From Glycine soja (Eukaryota > Streptophyta > Magnoliopsida > Fabales > Fabaceae), in assembly GCF_004193775.1 (NCBI RefSeq), contig NC_041019.1, positions 31,828,758 to 31,892,757 on the forward strand: a DNA stretch of 64,000 nucleotides. The letters run 5' to 3'. Every line of letters begins with the position of its first letter. Position 1 is the stretch's first letter. The notes under the pieces were generated by a model. It was not told the DNA's origin. It saw only the letters and a list, made by a program, of their open reading frames with translations, and searched no databases. Positions 23,385 through 33,239 of this stretch are shown here, in pieces. Both the position numbers and the translations under genes were made by a program.

Positions 23385-23460
23385 TTACTAACAAACGCTA
23401 ACTGCCACGTATCGCATTCTAATTGGACCTTAAATAGGTGCGTCATTTTAACCATTTGTG
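23385..23460 (+). repeat. Left arm of an inverted repeat around the ferritin fragment
   Basis: 'ggaccttaaataggtgcgtc' followed by 'attttaaccat' matches, in inverse orientation, 'atggttaaaatggcgcacct' plus 'atttatggtcc' at about 32072-32102. Similarity runs over about 65 bp at roughly three quarters identity by eye. The pair brackets the ferritin fragment and its nested insertions. Confidence 0.5.
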
Positions 23461-23542
23461 GTAATTTTTAATTATTGCATCTTAGAACAACTTCCTCTTT
23501 CTCTCTCTTCAACGCTGACGACGACCATATACTACTCCCTTC

Positions 23543-23588
23543 ACTTAACTCTTCTTCTTCTTCTTCTTCTTCTTCTTCTTCTTCTTCA
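23543..23588. repeat. (CTT)n microsatellite
   Basis: About 15 CTT units just before the ferritin fragment; it produces a poly-Leu ORF that is not a gene. Confidence 0.95.
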
Positions 23589-23642
23589 TTGCCTTCCTAT
23601 GTTCACTACTCTTAGGGCAAACACTTGGTTCCATGTACTATA

Positions 23643-23712
23643 AAGAACTCCAATAACCGGCCCTTAACCAGTGTCATTTTTGAACCCTTTGAAGAGGTCA
23701 AGAAGGAGCTTG
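23643..23712 (+). pseudogene. Ferritin exon fragment, upstream part
   Basis: Translates as KNSNNRPLTSVIFEPFEEVKKEL, the segment at the start of mature plant ferritin (extension peptide into helix A). The frame is cut after ...KKEL by a solo LTR at 23713 and resumes at 31453. Ferritin stores iron in plastids as a 24-subunit shell. No transit-peptide exon is recognisable upstream; 23480-23640 is a pyrimidine-rich (CTT)n stretch. Confidence 0.8.
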
Positions 23713-24072
23713 TGATGGAAGTTTGCTTGAGAAGCTTCTATGGAGGCTAGATCTTTGAGCTTCAATGAGGTCCTTCAATGGTGATTTTCTACCATGGAGA
23801 TGTAGCGGAAGATAAAGGAGAAAATGTGAAAGGAGGCGCCATCCACTAGGGAATAAGCCATGGAAGGAGGAGCTTCACCACCAAGAGAATGCCTTGGATA
23901 AGAAGCTTAGAGACGAAGCTTCAATGGATGAAAAGAATGAGAGAGAGGGGGGAGCACAAAATTGAAGGAGAAAAAGGGGGAGAAAAGTTTAACTTTGAAG
24001 TGTTTCTCACAAGTTTCTCATTCATCAAAGTTACAACAAGTGTTACACATGCTTCTATTTATAGCCTAGGTA

Positions 24073-24255
24073 GCTTCCTTGAGAAGCTAGAGCTTAGCTA
24101 CACACACTCCTCTAATAGCTAAGCTCACCTCTTTGAGAAGCTTCCTTGAGAAGTTAGAGCTTAGCTACACACACCCTTCTAATAGCTAAGTTCACCTCCT
24201 TGAGATGAGAAACTAAAGCTTAGCTACACACCCCTCTAATAGCTAGGCTCACCCC
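24073..24255. repeat. Tandem repeat, about 60-bp unit, 3 copies
   Basis: Three copies of a unit containing 'gagcttagctacacac', then 'ctctaatagctaagctcacc', with small differences. It lies in the solo LTR. Confidence 0.85.
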
Positions 24256-24527
24256 ATGCCAAATACATGAAAATACAAAAAAATCCCTACTATAAAGACT
24301 ATTCAAAATGCCCTTAAATACAAGGCTAAACCCTATACTACTAAAATGGCCAAAATACAAGGCCCAAAAGAAGGAAAACCTATTCTAATATTTACAAAGA
24401 CAAGTGGACCCAACCTTGACCCATGTGCTCAAAAATCTACCCTGAGGTTCATGAGAATCCTAGGGCCTTCTTCAGCAGCTCTAGCCTAATCTTCTTGGAG
24501 CCTCCTGCTCATGGCTTTGTGGACTGG

Positions 24528-25430
24528 TGATGAAATCCTACCCCCCAAGGGCATTGGATAGAAGACTCCAAGAAGATTGAGCTAGAGATGCAGGAGAAGG
24601 CCCTAGGGTTCTTATGGGCCTTAGGGTATATTTTGGACCCATGGGCTCAATATGAGCTCACTTACCTTTGTACATATTAGATTAGGATTTCATTATTTTT
24701 GGGCCTTGTATTTAGGGCTCCATAATGTAGGTAGAGTACCCTAGAAATGTAAGAATTTTCAGCCCTTGTATTTTAGAGCACCTAGACTTGTTTTTGTATT
24801 AGGGGTAGTTTTGTAATTTCACATGCGTTAAGTGAAGATTTGAGGTGTGTATTGGGAAATAAATTTAATTGAATTGGGAGGGGCCCAATCCAATTAAATT
24901 TTAGAGGGGAAGGTGAGCATTTGTTTGCTACACCCCTTTGCCACATCATATAGTCACACTTTGTGCATGTCCTTCACGCTTTATATGCCTCATGACACCT
25001 AAGCACACTTAGTGGAGAATCTTGGACTTGATCTTGGATTAGTGGGCTGAGCCATAGCTAAAATTCACTAATCATAATTAGTGAAATTTTGGCTCCACAA
25101 ATTTAACTCCAAATTCAAGTGAAATTTGAATAAAAATTCAAATTTCCCACCAATTTTGTGTGATACTTAGGCTATAAATGGACCTCATTGGAGGAAAAAA
25201 AATTTGTACTCCTTCTCTCCCTCTCCCTTCACTCATCTTCTCCTACCTTCAAGCTCTTATCCATGGCTTCCTATGGTGGTGAGCTTGTTCTTGACTCATC
25301 TTCTCCTTGAAATGGTGTCTCCAGTCATCTTTCTTCCTTCTCCATTCCACTGCCATTCATCTTCAAGAAGCAAATGACTCCATTGATGAAGAAGATCCAA
25401 GGTCTACAAGCTCTACATGGAGCTACATCA
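24528..25430 (+). repeat. Gypsy B 5' LTR
   Basis: Direct repeat of 30462-31422, starting TGATGAAATCCTACC and ending GGAGCTACATCA. A TATA-like ctataaat lies near 25172. The 3' copy has about 60 bp extra near 31118-31180 ('catgtgtgtgcattttttta'), an indel that arose after insertion. Confidence 0.95.
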
Positions 25431-25432
25431 TG

Positions 25433-25445
25433 TGGTATCAAGAGC
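25433..25445 (+). promoter_or_regulatory. Primer-binding site (tRNA-iMet type) of gypsy B
   Basis: TGGTATCAAGAGC, 2 bp after the LTR. It resembles the initiator-tRNA-Met primer site TGGTATCAGAGC with one extra A. Confidence 0.85.
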
Positions 25446-25993
25446 ATTTTCATCTAGGTGATGTTCTTTTGCTTCCTCTATCTTTTTGTTCGGTCCATTC
25501 ACTTTAATTCCTTGTTCTTCATCTTATTCTCCATGTATTTCCTTCATTATCTTGTGGTTTGGTACTGCTTATAGTAGATTCAAAAAAATAAACCGATTAA
25601 ATCTTAGATCTACACTTGTTCTTGCATTTCTATGGTTCAAATTTTATAGATCTACTAATGAATCATGTTTTTGTGTTGATTTTAGGTTCTATCATTTTTC
25701 AGTCATAATCTTCTTGTGCTAAACCTCTAGATCTAAATTTTCTTCCAAAATAATGATTAGAAAAAAAATACAAAAATCTAAATGTAAATCACTTAATCCA
25801 TGTTGTCTTAGAGTTATGTTTAGTCATAATAATTGTCTCATTATGTTCTAAGTTTGTGTTGAATTTTGATTTTGTTGATTGAATTCTAGATACATTTGTT
25901 CATGTATTCTTGTCATTCTTAGCCTATCTTTTGAATTTCGAGTGTAATTCATGCATGTTGTTTAGTTCATAACATGTTCTAAATCAATTCCTA

Positions 25994-26499
25994 TAGGCAT
26001 GGCAACGGGGCGGGTCGAGGTCGGGTTTTGCTTACCCCACCCTCGCCCCCGACTCCCCATTTCCCTCCTAGCCCCCGAAACCGAATGGGGGTGTATATTT
26101 ACCCCCCATCCCTATCCCCGACGGGGTTGGGTTTTCCCCGCCCCGCCCCGCGCCCGACATATTTATAAAATTTTATTAAAAAATATAATTTTTCATAAAA
26201 TGAAAAATATAATTTTAAATAACAACCATAACATATTTTTAAATTGTACATGATAACATAAAATCTAATGCAACTCTAGCATAAAATTCAATCTAATAGT
26301 TTCATGTTTTAATGTGTTATATATATGTAATGATATTTTTGTAAATTAATTATTAGCGGAGCGAGTTTGGGGGCGGGTTCGGGGCGGGTTCAAGGCGGGT
26401 ATTAATAATCCCATCCCCGACCCCGACCCCGGTCAACTCAGGTTTTCCCCGTCAAAATAAGGGTGGGTCCCACGGATTCGGGCCCCATTGTCATGCCTA
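25994..26499. mobile_element. hAT-type MITE with GC-rich arms, TSD aattccta
   Basis: 506 bp. The left end taggcatggcaacgggg and the right end ccccattgtcatgccta form 17-bp inverted repeats with two mismatches. The 8-bp aattccta is present on both sides (25986-25993 and 26500-26507), the length typical of hAT superfamily insertions. The arms are strongly GC-rich (ggcggg/ccccgac words) around an AT-rich core. No transposase, so it is nonautonomous. It sits in the leader of gypsy B and is therefore younger than that insertion. Confidence 0.92.
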
Positions 26500-26507
26500 A
26501 ATTCCTA

Positions 26508-27840
26508 AAAGTAGTCTTGTTGTTGAACTTTGTTTTGTTTTCTAAGTTTCCTATATGATGCCTATGAAGAAATTGAGTTATGGTGCTGAGTTGTTGCTGG
26601 ATTTGTGAATTAAAATATGTCTTAAGCTCTCTTGAATTATGTTATTCAACACAATTGAGAATAATCAAACAAAAATTGTAATTATCCAATCCTTAAGAAA
26701 CATAAACACTACTCTTGATTTCTAGGTTGAAATCACTGGTGCTGGCAGCTTGAACATACAAACTTGTAAAAATTACTAAGAATTGCTCACTGCGAATTTT
26801 GAGCTGAATTGTTTACTGAATTTTCTAGACATTTGGAACCAAATTATAAAAAAAGAACCAAGTGATTTTGATAAAAGTAAAAAATACGAAAAATCACACA
26901 AGTTGGCAAGAAAATCAGTATCCAGAAAAAAAAAAGTGAAAGGGAAGTGTGCTTGTTGTTTTGGCTTGAAATTTGTTCTATAATTGGTGCCTATTTTATA
27001 CCAATCCTAGTTCTTAAATTTAAATTTTAAATTAGTGTGAAAACAAGTGCCAAAACTAGAGGTTTCTTGAGTCTTTTTTTAAGTTTTTTTACTTTACTCT
27101 AGAGCCATTCTAGGTTTCTCTTTGAGTCCTATCTTGCTTTTGTGTACTTTTCATTGCTTTAATTGTTGAATAATCCTTAAAAAAATTTCTTGTTAAAACT
27201 CTATTGGTTTAGCTTTCATTTCATTTTTTTGGTCTTTGGTTATTGCTTGTCTCTTTGTTTCCTTGTTTCCTTGTTTGTGAGTTGCCATATAGGAAATTCG
27301 AAAGGAGGATTGAGGCCATCCCTTGAAGAATTTGAGTCAAGAAGCAAGGGGCCAACCACCTTAAGAGCTATTGTACTAAGAAACAATCCAAATTGAGTGA
27401 ATCACCAAAGAGAGAACAACCACCAAATTTGAAGACCGTTTTATAATTTTGTAATTGACAATTTACTTACCTTCATTGCTTTCAAGTTTTGTAACAAAAG
27501 GCCTTTCATTGGAAGTGTGTTGGGAGCCTCCAATAGGTTACCAAACTTCCATTTTTGTGTAATAATTTTAGGAATTTTTCCCTTAGGATAGTGAGTGTTT
27601 TGTTCGGAACCTTAAATGTGGTCATCCATACACTCCTAGGAACCGCCTAGTTTACATTTCTTGCACTTTAATTTCTTGCTTACTTTCATAGCTTATTTTC
27701 TTTACTAGTCACACCTAGTTTATCTTGTAATTACATAATACTTTCTTCTTGCTTATCACTCTTACCTTGAGTTCTTTTGAACCCTAGCTTTTACCTTTTA
27801 CAAACCCCCAACAAGAAACAACCACAACTTAGGAATCAAC
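26508..27840 (+). other. Gypsy B untranslated leader
   Basis: Sequence between the MITE and the gag start. No supported protein; the short ORFs are not similar to anything I recognise. Long leaders of this kind are seen in other plant gypsy elements. Confidence 0.6.
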
Positions 27841-30460
27841 ATGAGTCATCATTCATCTAGTGTTAATGGTGAGGGTACTAGTCATAAGGATCCTTTATTT
27901 AGAATCTTAGATGAGTTGAGTTCCCTCAAGTTATGGAAAGAAAAACTAGAAAGAAAAGAAAAAGTAAAAGAGAGGGTAGAAATAAATTAAGATGAGAGAG
28001 AACAAATAAGAGAGGATGAAAGAAGAAAAATAATGAAAGAAATGAAAAGAGAAAAACATGCCTCCTATAGTAGTCATGATTGTTGCAAGAGTTTAAGTGA
28101 AGAACTTAGTGACTATTATAGAGGGTGCCATAGTTCACATGCTAAACATCATTTCCAAAGAAGAGAAAAGGATAGAAGGCCTCAAGAGGTTAACATTAGC
28201 CTCCCGTATTTCCATGGAAAAGATAATGTTGAGGCCTATTTAGATTGGGAAATGAAGGTTGAACAACTCTTTGCTTGCCATCATATTAGCGAAGAGAGAA
28301 AAGTTCCATTGGCTAACCTTAGCTTTCAAGGGTATGCCCTCTATTGGTGGACTTCCCTTGTTAGGGAACGAAGGATTCATGGGGATCCTCCAGTTGAGTA
28401 TTCGAATGATCTTAAGAGTGCCCTTAGGAAGAGACACATTCCCTCATACTATGAAGGGAGCTTATGGACAAGCTCCAAAGGCTTAGACAAGGGAGTATGA
28501 GTGTTGAAGAATACAGACAACGGATGGAACTACTCCTTTAAAGAGCTAGACTAAAGGAGGAGGAAAGAACAAGCATAGCTAGGTTCCTTAGTGGGCTTAA
28601 TATAGAAGTGAGGGACAAGGTTGAACTCCTTCCATATAGGGACCTAGATGAGCTAGTCCAACTTTGTATAAGAGTGGAGCAACAACTTCAAAGAAAGCCT
28701 TCTTCAAAATCTTATGGTATTCACTCTTATCCAAGGAAGGACCAAGCCCAAGGAATTTTGGGGGTTGCACCTTCAAAACCCAAGGAAGATAAGGGTAAGA
28801 CCATAGAGAAATTCACCCCTAAGACTAGTTCCCAAGAAAGGACTAGCAACATTAAATGCTTCAAATGTCTTGGGAGAGGTCACATTGCCTCTCAATGCCC
28901 CACAAAGAAAACCATGATTATGAGGGGTCAAGACATTTATAGTAGTCAAGAGGAGACTACTTCTTCCCCTTCCTCTAGTCGAAGTGAAGATGAAGTAAGA
29001 GGTGAAGAGTCTAGGGAGGAAGTCTACCCCCATGAAGAAGGTGACCTCCTAATGGTTAGAAGGCTCCTTGGAGGTCAATCTTGTGATCTATCTCAATCCC
29101 AAAAAGAGAACATCTTTCATAGAAGATGCAAAATTTTAGATAAAACTTGTTCTCTCATTATGGATAGTGGATCTTGTTGCAATTGTTGTAGCACAAGACT
29201 AGTTTCCAAGTTGAACCTCACTATCATGCACCACCTAAAACCTTATAAACTTCAATGACTCAATGAGCAAAGGGAAATGATAGTTAACCAACAAGTGAGG
29301 GTACCTTTCTCCATTGGGACATATAAGGATGAAGTTAATTGCTATATAGTTCCCATGGAGGCAGGGCATATTCTTTTAGGAAGGCCATGGCAATTTGATA
29401 GGAAGATCATTTACAATGGCCTAACTAATGAGATTACCCCTCACCCATCTTGGCACTTAATTTGTGTTGCATCCTCAAACACCTTCACAGGTGGCCAAAT
29501 ATCAACTAACTATGAAAGATAAGAGGGATGAGGAAGAAAAACTAGAAAAACAAAAGAAAAAGAAGGATAGTAAGGCCTTGTCTTCAAAGGCCAAGGGGAA
29601 AGAAAAAAAGAAAAGGATTCCTCCAAGAAGATTGTTAAGAAGGAAAATCAATTTGCAACAAAAGGTGATATCAAAATAGCACTCCTTCTTAAACAATCTT
29701 TCTACCTTTTCCTATCAAGGGAAACATCCCATAGCACTGGCATACCACATGAGCTTGAGGTTATTCCTCAAGTAAAGGAGGTATTGGATGAGGGTTTTGT
29801 TCGAAAGAGCTTAACTCCTTGTGCTTTGTTGGTGCCCAAAATAGGTATTATGAGACACTGAATCCCTATGATAGGCGGTATGATGAATGTGTTGAGTGGT
29901 GCAACCCTCTTTTGTAAAATCACCCATGCATCCAACATCTTCACGATTCACATACATAGGGACTCATTAGGTAGGTTTGTTCTTATTTTTAGTTTCAATG
30001 CAAGCTTAGGTGCTCATATGGGACACCTTAGGTCTGTTGTACTTTTTGGTCAGAATAATCAAAATGAAAAAAAAAAGTATGTTTTATTGCATTACTTTCC
30101 TTAATTTTTTAAATAGTGATCAAGGGGTTCCCATAGACCCTAAGAGAATTAAGGTCATTCTTGAGTGGCCCACCCCACTAAGTATAAGGAAAATTTGGGG
30201 CTTCCGTGACTTAACAAACTTTTACAAAAGGTTTGTCCCATATTTTTCTATACTTGTAGCACCACTCATTGAGTTGGTGAGGAACCATGTTCCCTCGTGG
30301 GAAGATGCCCAGGAAAGGGGTTTTCAGACCTTACCCTACTACAACATGCCAAACACCACTAATATATATATTATTATTCTTTTTACCGGTGTTGAGGGAA
30401 GAATCTCTGAGTTTCAAGAACCTCTGCATTTGAGGTCAAATCCTTTTCAAGGGGAAGGGA
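27841..30460 (+). pseudogene. Gypsy B gag-protease and RT remnant
   Basis: Starts at ATG 27841 (MSHHSSSVNGEG). In-frame stop near 27988. The gag core reads YFHGKDNVEAYLDWEMKVEQ and YALYWW near 28200-28350. A frameshift lies between about 28460 and 28608. The CCHC knuckle CFKCLGRGHIASQC is near 28859-28900. The protease has IMDSGS near 29158, a TGA at 29256-29258 in place of a Trp codon, and then HILLGRPWQFD. Another shift leads to a Lys-rich linker, then scraps of RT: KEVLDEGFVRKSLTPCALLVPK (29780-29845) and, after a deletion, KRIKVILEWPTPLSIRKIWGFRDLTNFYKRF (30141-30235). RNase H and integrase are missing; the last residues (SNPFQGEGND) match the C-terminus of such polyproteins and run to the 3' LTR. 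Nonfunctional. Confidence 0.88.
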
Positions 30461-30461
30461 A

Positions 30462-31422
30462 TGATGCAATCCTACCTCCCAAGGGCATTGGATAGAAGAC
30501 TCCAAGAAGATTGGGTCAGAGATGCAGGAGAAGGCCCTAGGGTTCTTATGGGCCTTAGGGTAGATTTTGGGCCCATGGGCTCAATATGAGTCCACTTATC
30601 TTTGTACATATTTGATTAGGATTTCATTATTTTTGGGCCTTGTATTTAGGGCTCCATAATGTAGGTAGGGTACCCTAGAAATGTAGGATTTTTTAGCCCT
30701 TGTATTTTAGGGAACCTAGACTAGTTTTTGTATTAGGGGTAGTTTTGTAATTTCACATGCATTAAGTGAATATTTGATTGTGTGTTGGGAAATAAATTTA
30801 ATTGAATTGGGAGATGCCCAATCCAATTAAATTTTAGAGGGGAGGTGAGCATTTGCTTGCTACACCCCATTGCCACATCATATAGTCACACTTTGTGCAT
30901 GTCTTTCATGTTTTACATGCCTCATGACACCTAAGTTCACTTAGTGGAGAATCTTGGACTTAATCTTGGATTAGTGGGCTGAACAATAGCTAAAATTCAC
31001 TAATCATAATTAGTGAAATTTTGGCTTCCCAAATTCAATTTCAAATTCAAGTGAAATTTGAATAGAAATTTAAATTTCCCTCTAATTTTTTGTGACACTT
31101 AGGCTATAAATAGAGGCCATGTGTGTGCATTTTTTTAACTTTGATCATTTGAAAATTAAACTTCAAAGTTTAGACCTCATTTGAGGCACAAAATTTCGTG
31201 CTCCTTCTCTCCTTCTCCCTCCACTCATCTTCTCCTACCTTCAAGCTCTTATCCATGACTTCCTATGGTGGTGAGCTTGTTCTTGTCTTATCTTCTCCTT
31301 GAAGTGGCTTCTCCAATCATCTTTCTTCCTTCTCCATTCCACTTCCATTCATCTTCAAGAAGCAAAGGACTCCATTGATGAAGAAGATCCACGGCCTAAA
31401 AGCTCTACATGGAGCTACATCA
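30462..31422 (+). repeat. Gypsy B 3' LTR
   Basis: Direct repeat of the 5' LTR with a TATA-like ctataaatag near 31104. It ends CTACATCA before the target duplication actgg. Confidence 0.95.
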
Positions 31423-31452
31423 ACTGGTCCCTTCCTAGGGAGGATTGCATCA

Positions 31453-31514
31453 GCCTGACCTTGTTCCCACAATCCCACAAGCTTCCCTTGCTTGCCAAAA
31501 GTACACCGATGAGT
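31453..31514 (+). pseudogene. Ferritin exon fragment, downstream part (copy 1)
   Basis: Continues the ferritin frame after the solo LTR: the bases after the flank read DLVPTIPQASLACQKYTDE, the segment leading into the first helix of plant ferritins. It stops abruptly at 31514, where about 353 bp of AT-rich DNA follow. Its last 39 bp (31476-31514) recur at 31868-31906. Confidence 0.85.
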
Positions 31515-31867
31515 AAACAAATTATTTTTAGAATAATAGAATCTTACTTTTCAAAATAATCCTTCTATGTTATTTCGACATCAAAAATTAATATTGAAAA
31601 CTCATTCTCAAAAGATCAAATCGATGTCAAAATTAGTAATATTAAAAGATTGTTCAAATTATCTATCATTATTCATTAAAGGAAAAATCATGTATATTAT
31701 TATTTTTATAAAGTAAATCCAGAAAACTACAGATAACAAAGAAAGAAAAAGAGTGTTTGATTTGTGTCAAAATTTGAAAATGTGTTGGTGGGTACAACCT
31801 AATCATGTTGGGTTTTGACGCAACAGACATGTGCAGAACAATATCTAGAGGAGAAGAGATTTGATCG
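31515..31867. other. AT-rich insert between duplicated ferritin segments
   Basis: 353 bp with no recognisable protein or terminal inverted repeats, bracketed by a 39-bp direct repeat of ferritin exon sequence that differs at three positions. Confidence 0.6.
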
Positions 31868-31934
31868 CACAAGCTTCCCTTGCTCGCCAGAAGTACACCA
31901 ATGAGTGTGAGGCTACTATCAACAAACAGATCAA
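31868..31934 (+). pseudogene. Ferritin exon fragment (copy 2) with splice donor
   Basis: Reads QASLARQKYTNECEATINKQI and reaches GT at 31935-31936 (aa|gtgtgt). As I recall, plant ferritin genes have an exon end just before the VEYNVSY segment, so this is the 3' end of that exon. The residues expected next are not seen in the following kilobase, so only this one exon is present. Confidence 0.85.
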
Positions 31935-32690
31935 GTGTGTCCCCCTATTTCTAACTTATCTCATTTTTTTTTCTTTTCTCACTTCTAAAAGTAAGTCTTT
32001 TAATTATTAAAAATTACACTTCTTTATTATTTTTCTCACTTTTGAAAGTAATCAAACTTTAACTAGTTTGCATAGATGGTTAAAATGGCGCACCTATTTA
32101 TGGTCCAATCAAAATGAGACGCGTGGTGATCAATATTAATTAGTAATGTAGTTTTGCGTCGGTTGTTAAATTTGGCTGGAACCTTGGCTTAGGCCTTCTT
32201 CTGTTGTTGACTCTTTATAAGGGGACTTTTCACATAAACTAACTTTGCTTCACAAAAAATAAGCTAATGAAAAATATGTATTAGTCATCTACGGTTTTAG
32301 CAGAGTTTTACTTCACGTATTTTTCTTGCTCTCTTTTCCAATTTTTTTGTAGTTTCTTCCTTTATGGAGTTGGCGCTTTATAGACTTCGGTGAAGGATCC
32401 GTTATAGGATCAACATTGATTCCTTGAAAGAACCGTTGTCTCACATTGAAGAATAAGGTGACATGTCAAGCTCTAAATGGAGAGGAATGATCCATAGTAA
32501 AAACAACGCCATGTGCTTTTTGTCTGTAGTGAAAGCGACATTTAAAGGAATATTCCATGAAAACCTTCTATACTCTTTTATATTATCTTTTTGTTAAATT
32601 CAAATGTTAGAAATTCAAAAATAAGAGAGGAAAATAGAGTTTGAATGAAACAAAACACGTGCACTTCCTTTTTTTGTCATACTCTATCTT
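31935..32690. other. Noncoding DNA after the ferritin fragment
   Basis: T-rich sequence that may include the start of the old ferritin intron, the right arm of the inverted repeat at 32068-32135, and unassigned DNA. No coding region is supported. Confidence 0.4.
32068..32135 (-). repeat. Right arm of an inverted repeat around the ferritin fragment
   Basis: Inverse partner of 23385-23460: 'atggttaaaatggcgcacct' and 'atttatggtccaatc', then 'gacgcgtggtgat' opposite 'tgccacgtatcgc'. Confidence 0.5.
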
Positions 32691-32699
32691 TGAGACTAG

Positions 32700-32955
32700 A
32701 CGCGCAAGTTTCCCATAAGACAATGTGTTATAATGATTTACACAAGGCTGGACGCTTACTAGATATAACATGTTGGATGCTAGTTAAAAATAGAGTATTC
32801 TTTATATGATTGTGGATGATGATGAATGTTGTAAATTCCTTTAACATAATGATCCTACCCACTTGTCAAAACTCAATAGAACATCAATAATTTATACTTA
32901 TTGTTATACATTAAAATCCAAGGTGGATGAGACGAGCAGTCATCCAAACCTAACA
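32700..32955 (-). repeat. Start of the Sirevirus-like 3' LTR
   Basis: Placed by the purine tract immediately before it on the minus strand and the TG start at 32954-32955. How far it extends towards lower coordinates is not certain; no second LTR copy is in the window to align. Confidence 0.45.
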
Positions 32956-33239
32956 ATCTCCCCTTTTTTTATGATGACAAACAGTATGAATTTTAGTTTA
33001 TAAAGATAAACATAGTTTTAAGATAAAGATAAGAATGTAATGCAGTTAAACTCCCTTAAAGTTCAATCATGGCTGTAAAATGACAAATGTATTATAGAAG
33101 ATAAAAGTAGCGGCGGAATGATAATAGCTAAAGAGAGAATTATATATGAAAATACTTCAAGATCACTTTTATTAAAAACAGTAAGCTTTTTTGTCAATCA
33201 AAAATGGGTTCAAGATAGAAAGATTGATGGACATCATTG

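Larger units (their letters stand above)
24528..31422 (+). mobile_element. Ty3/gypsy element B, 6.9 kb, TSD actgg
   Basis: LTRs at 24528-25430 and 30462-31422, primer site at 25433, gag from 27841, purine tract aaggggaagggaa at 30449-30461. The 5 bp actgg at 24523-24527 recurs at 31423-31427. The leader is long (about 2.4 kb), partly because a hAT-type MITE sits in it. Most of pol (most of RT, all of RNase H and integrase) is deleted. LTR ends and polyprotein C-terminus resemble gypsy A. Confidence 0.95.
23713..31452 (-). mobile_element. Solo LTR inserted in the ferritin exon, itself split by gypsy B
   Basis: In minus orientation it begins TGATGCAATCC (31452) and ends CTTCCATCA (23713), the same terminal style as gypsy B (TGATGAAATCC...CTACATCA). 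The flanks gcttg (23708-23712) and gcctg (31453-31457) form a 5-bp target duplication with one mismatch. Removing the LTR and one flank joins the ferritin frame. No internal retrotransposon region remains, so it is a solo LTR of about 840 bp. It contains an internal repeat at 24073-24255. A TATA-like tatttatag (inverse ctataaata) lies near 24056. Confidence 0.9.

Noticed and set aside
23458..23643. Poly-Leu ORF as a ferritin transit-peptide exon
   Set aside because: The Leu run is a CTT microsatellite, the frame ends just before the ferritin frame, and no transit-peptide sequence is recognisable.
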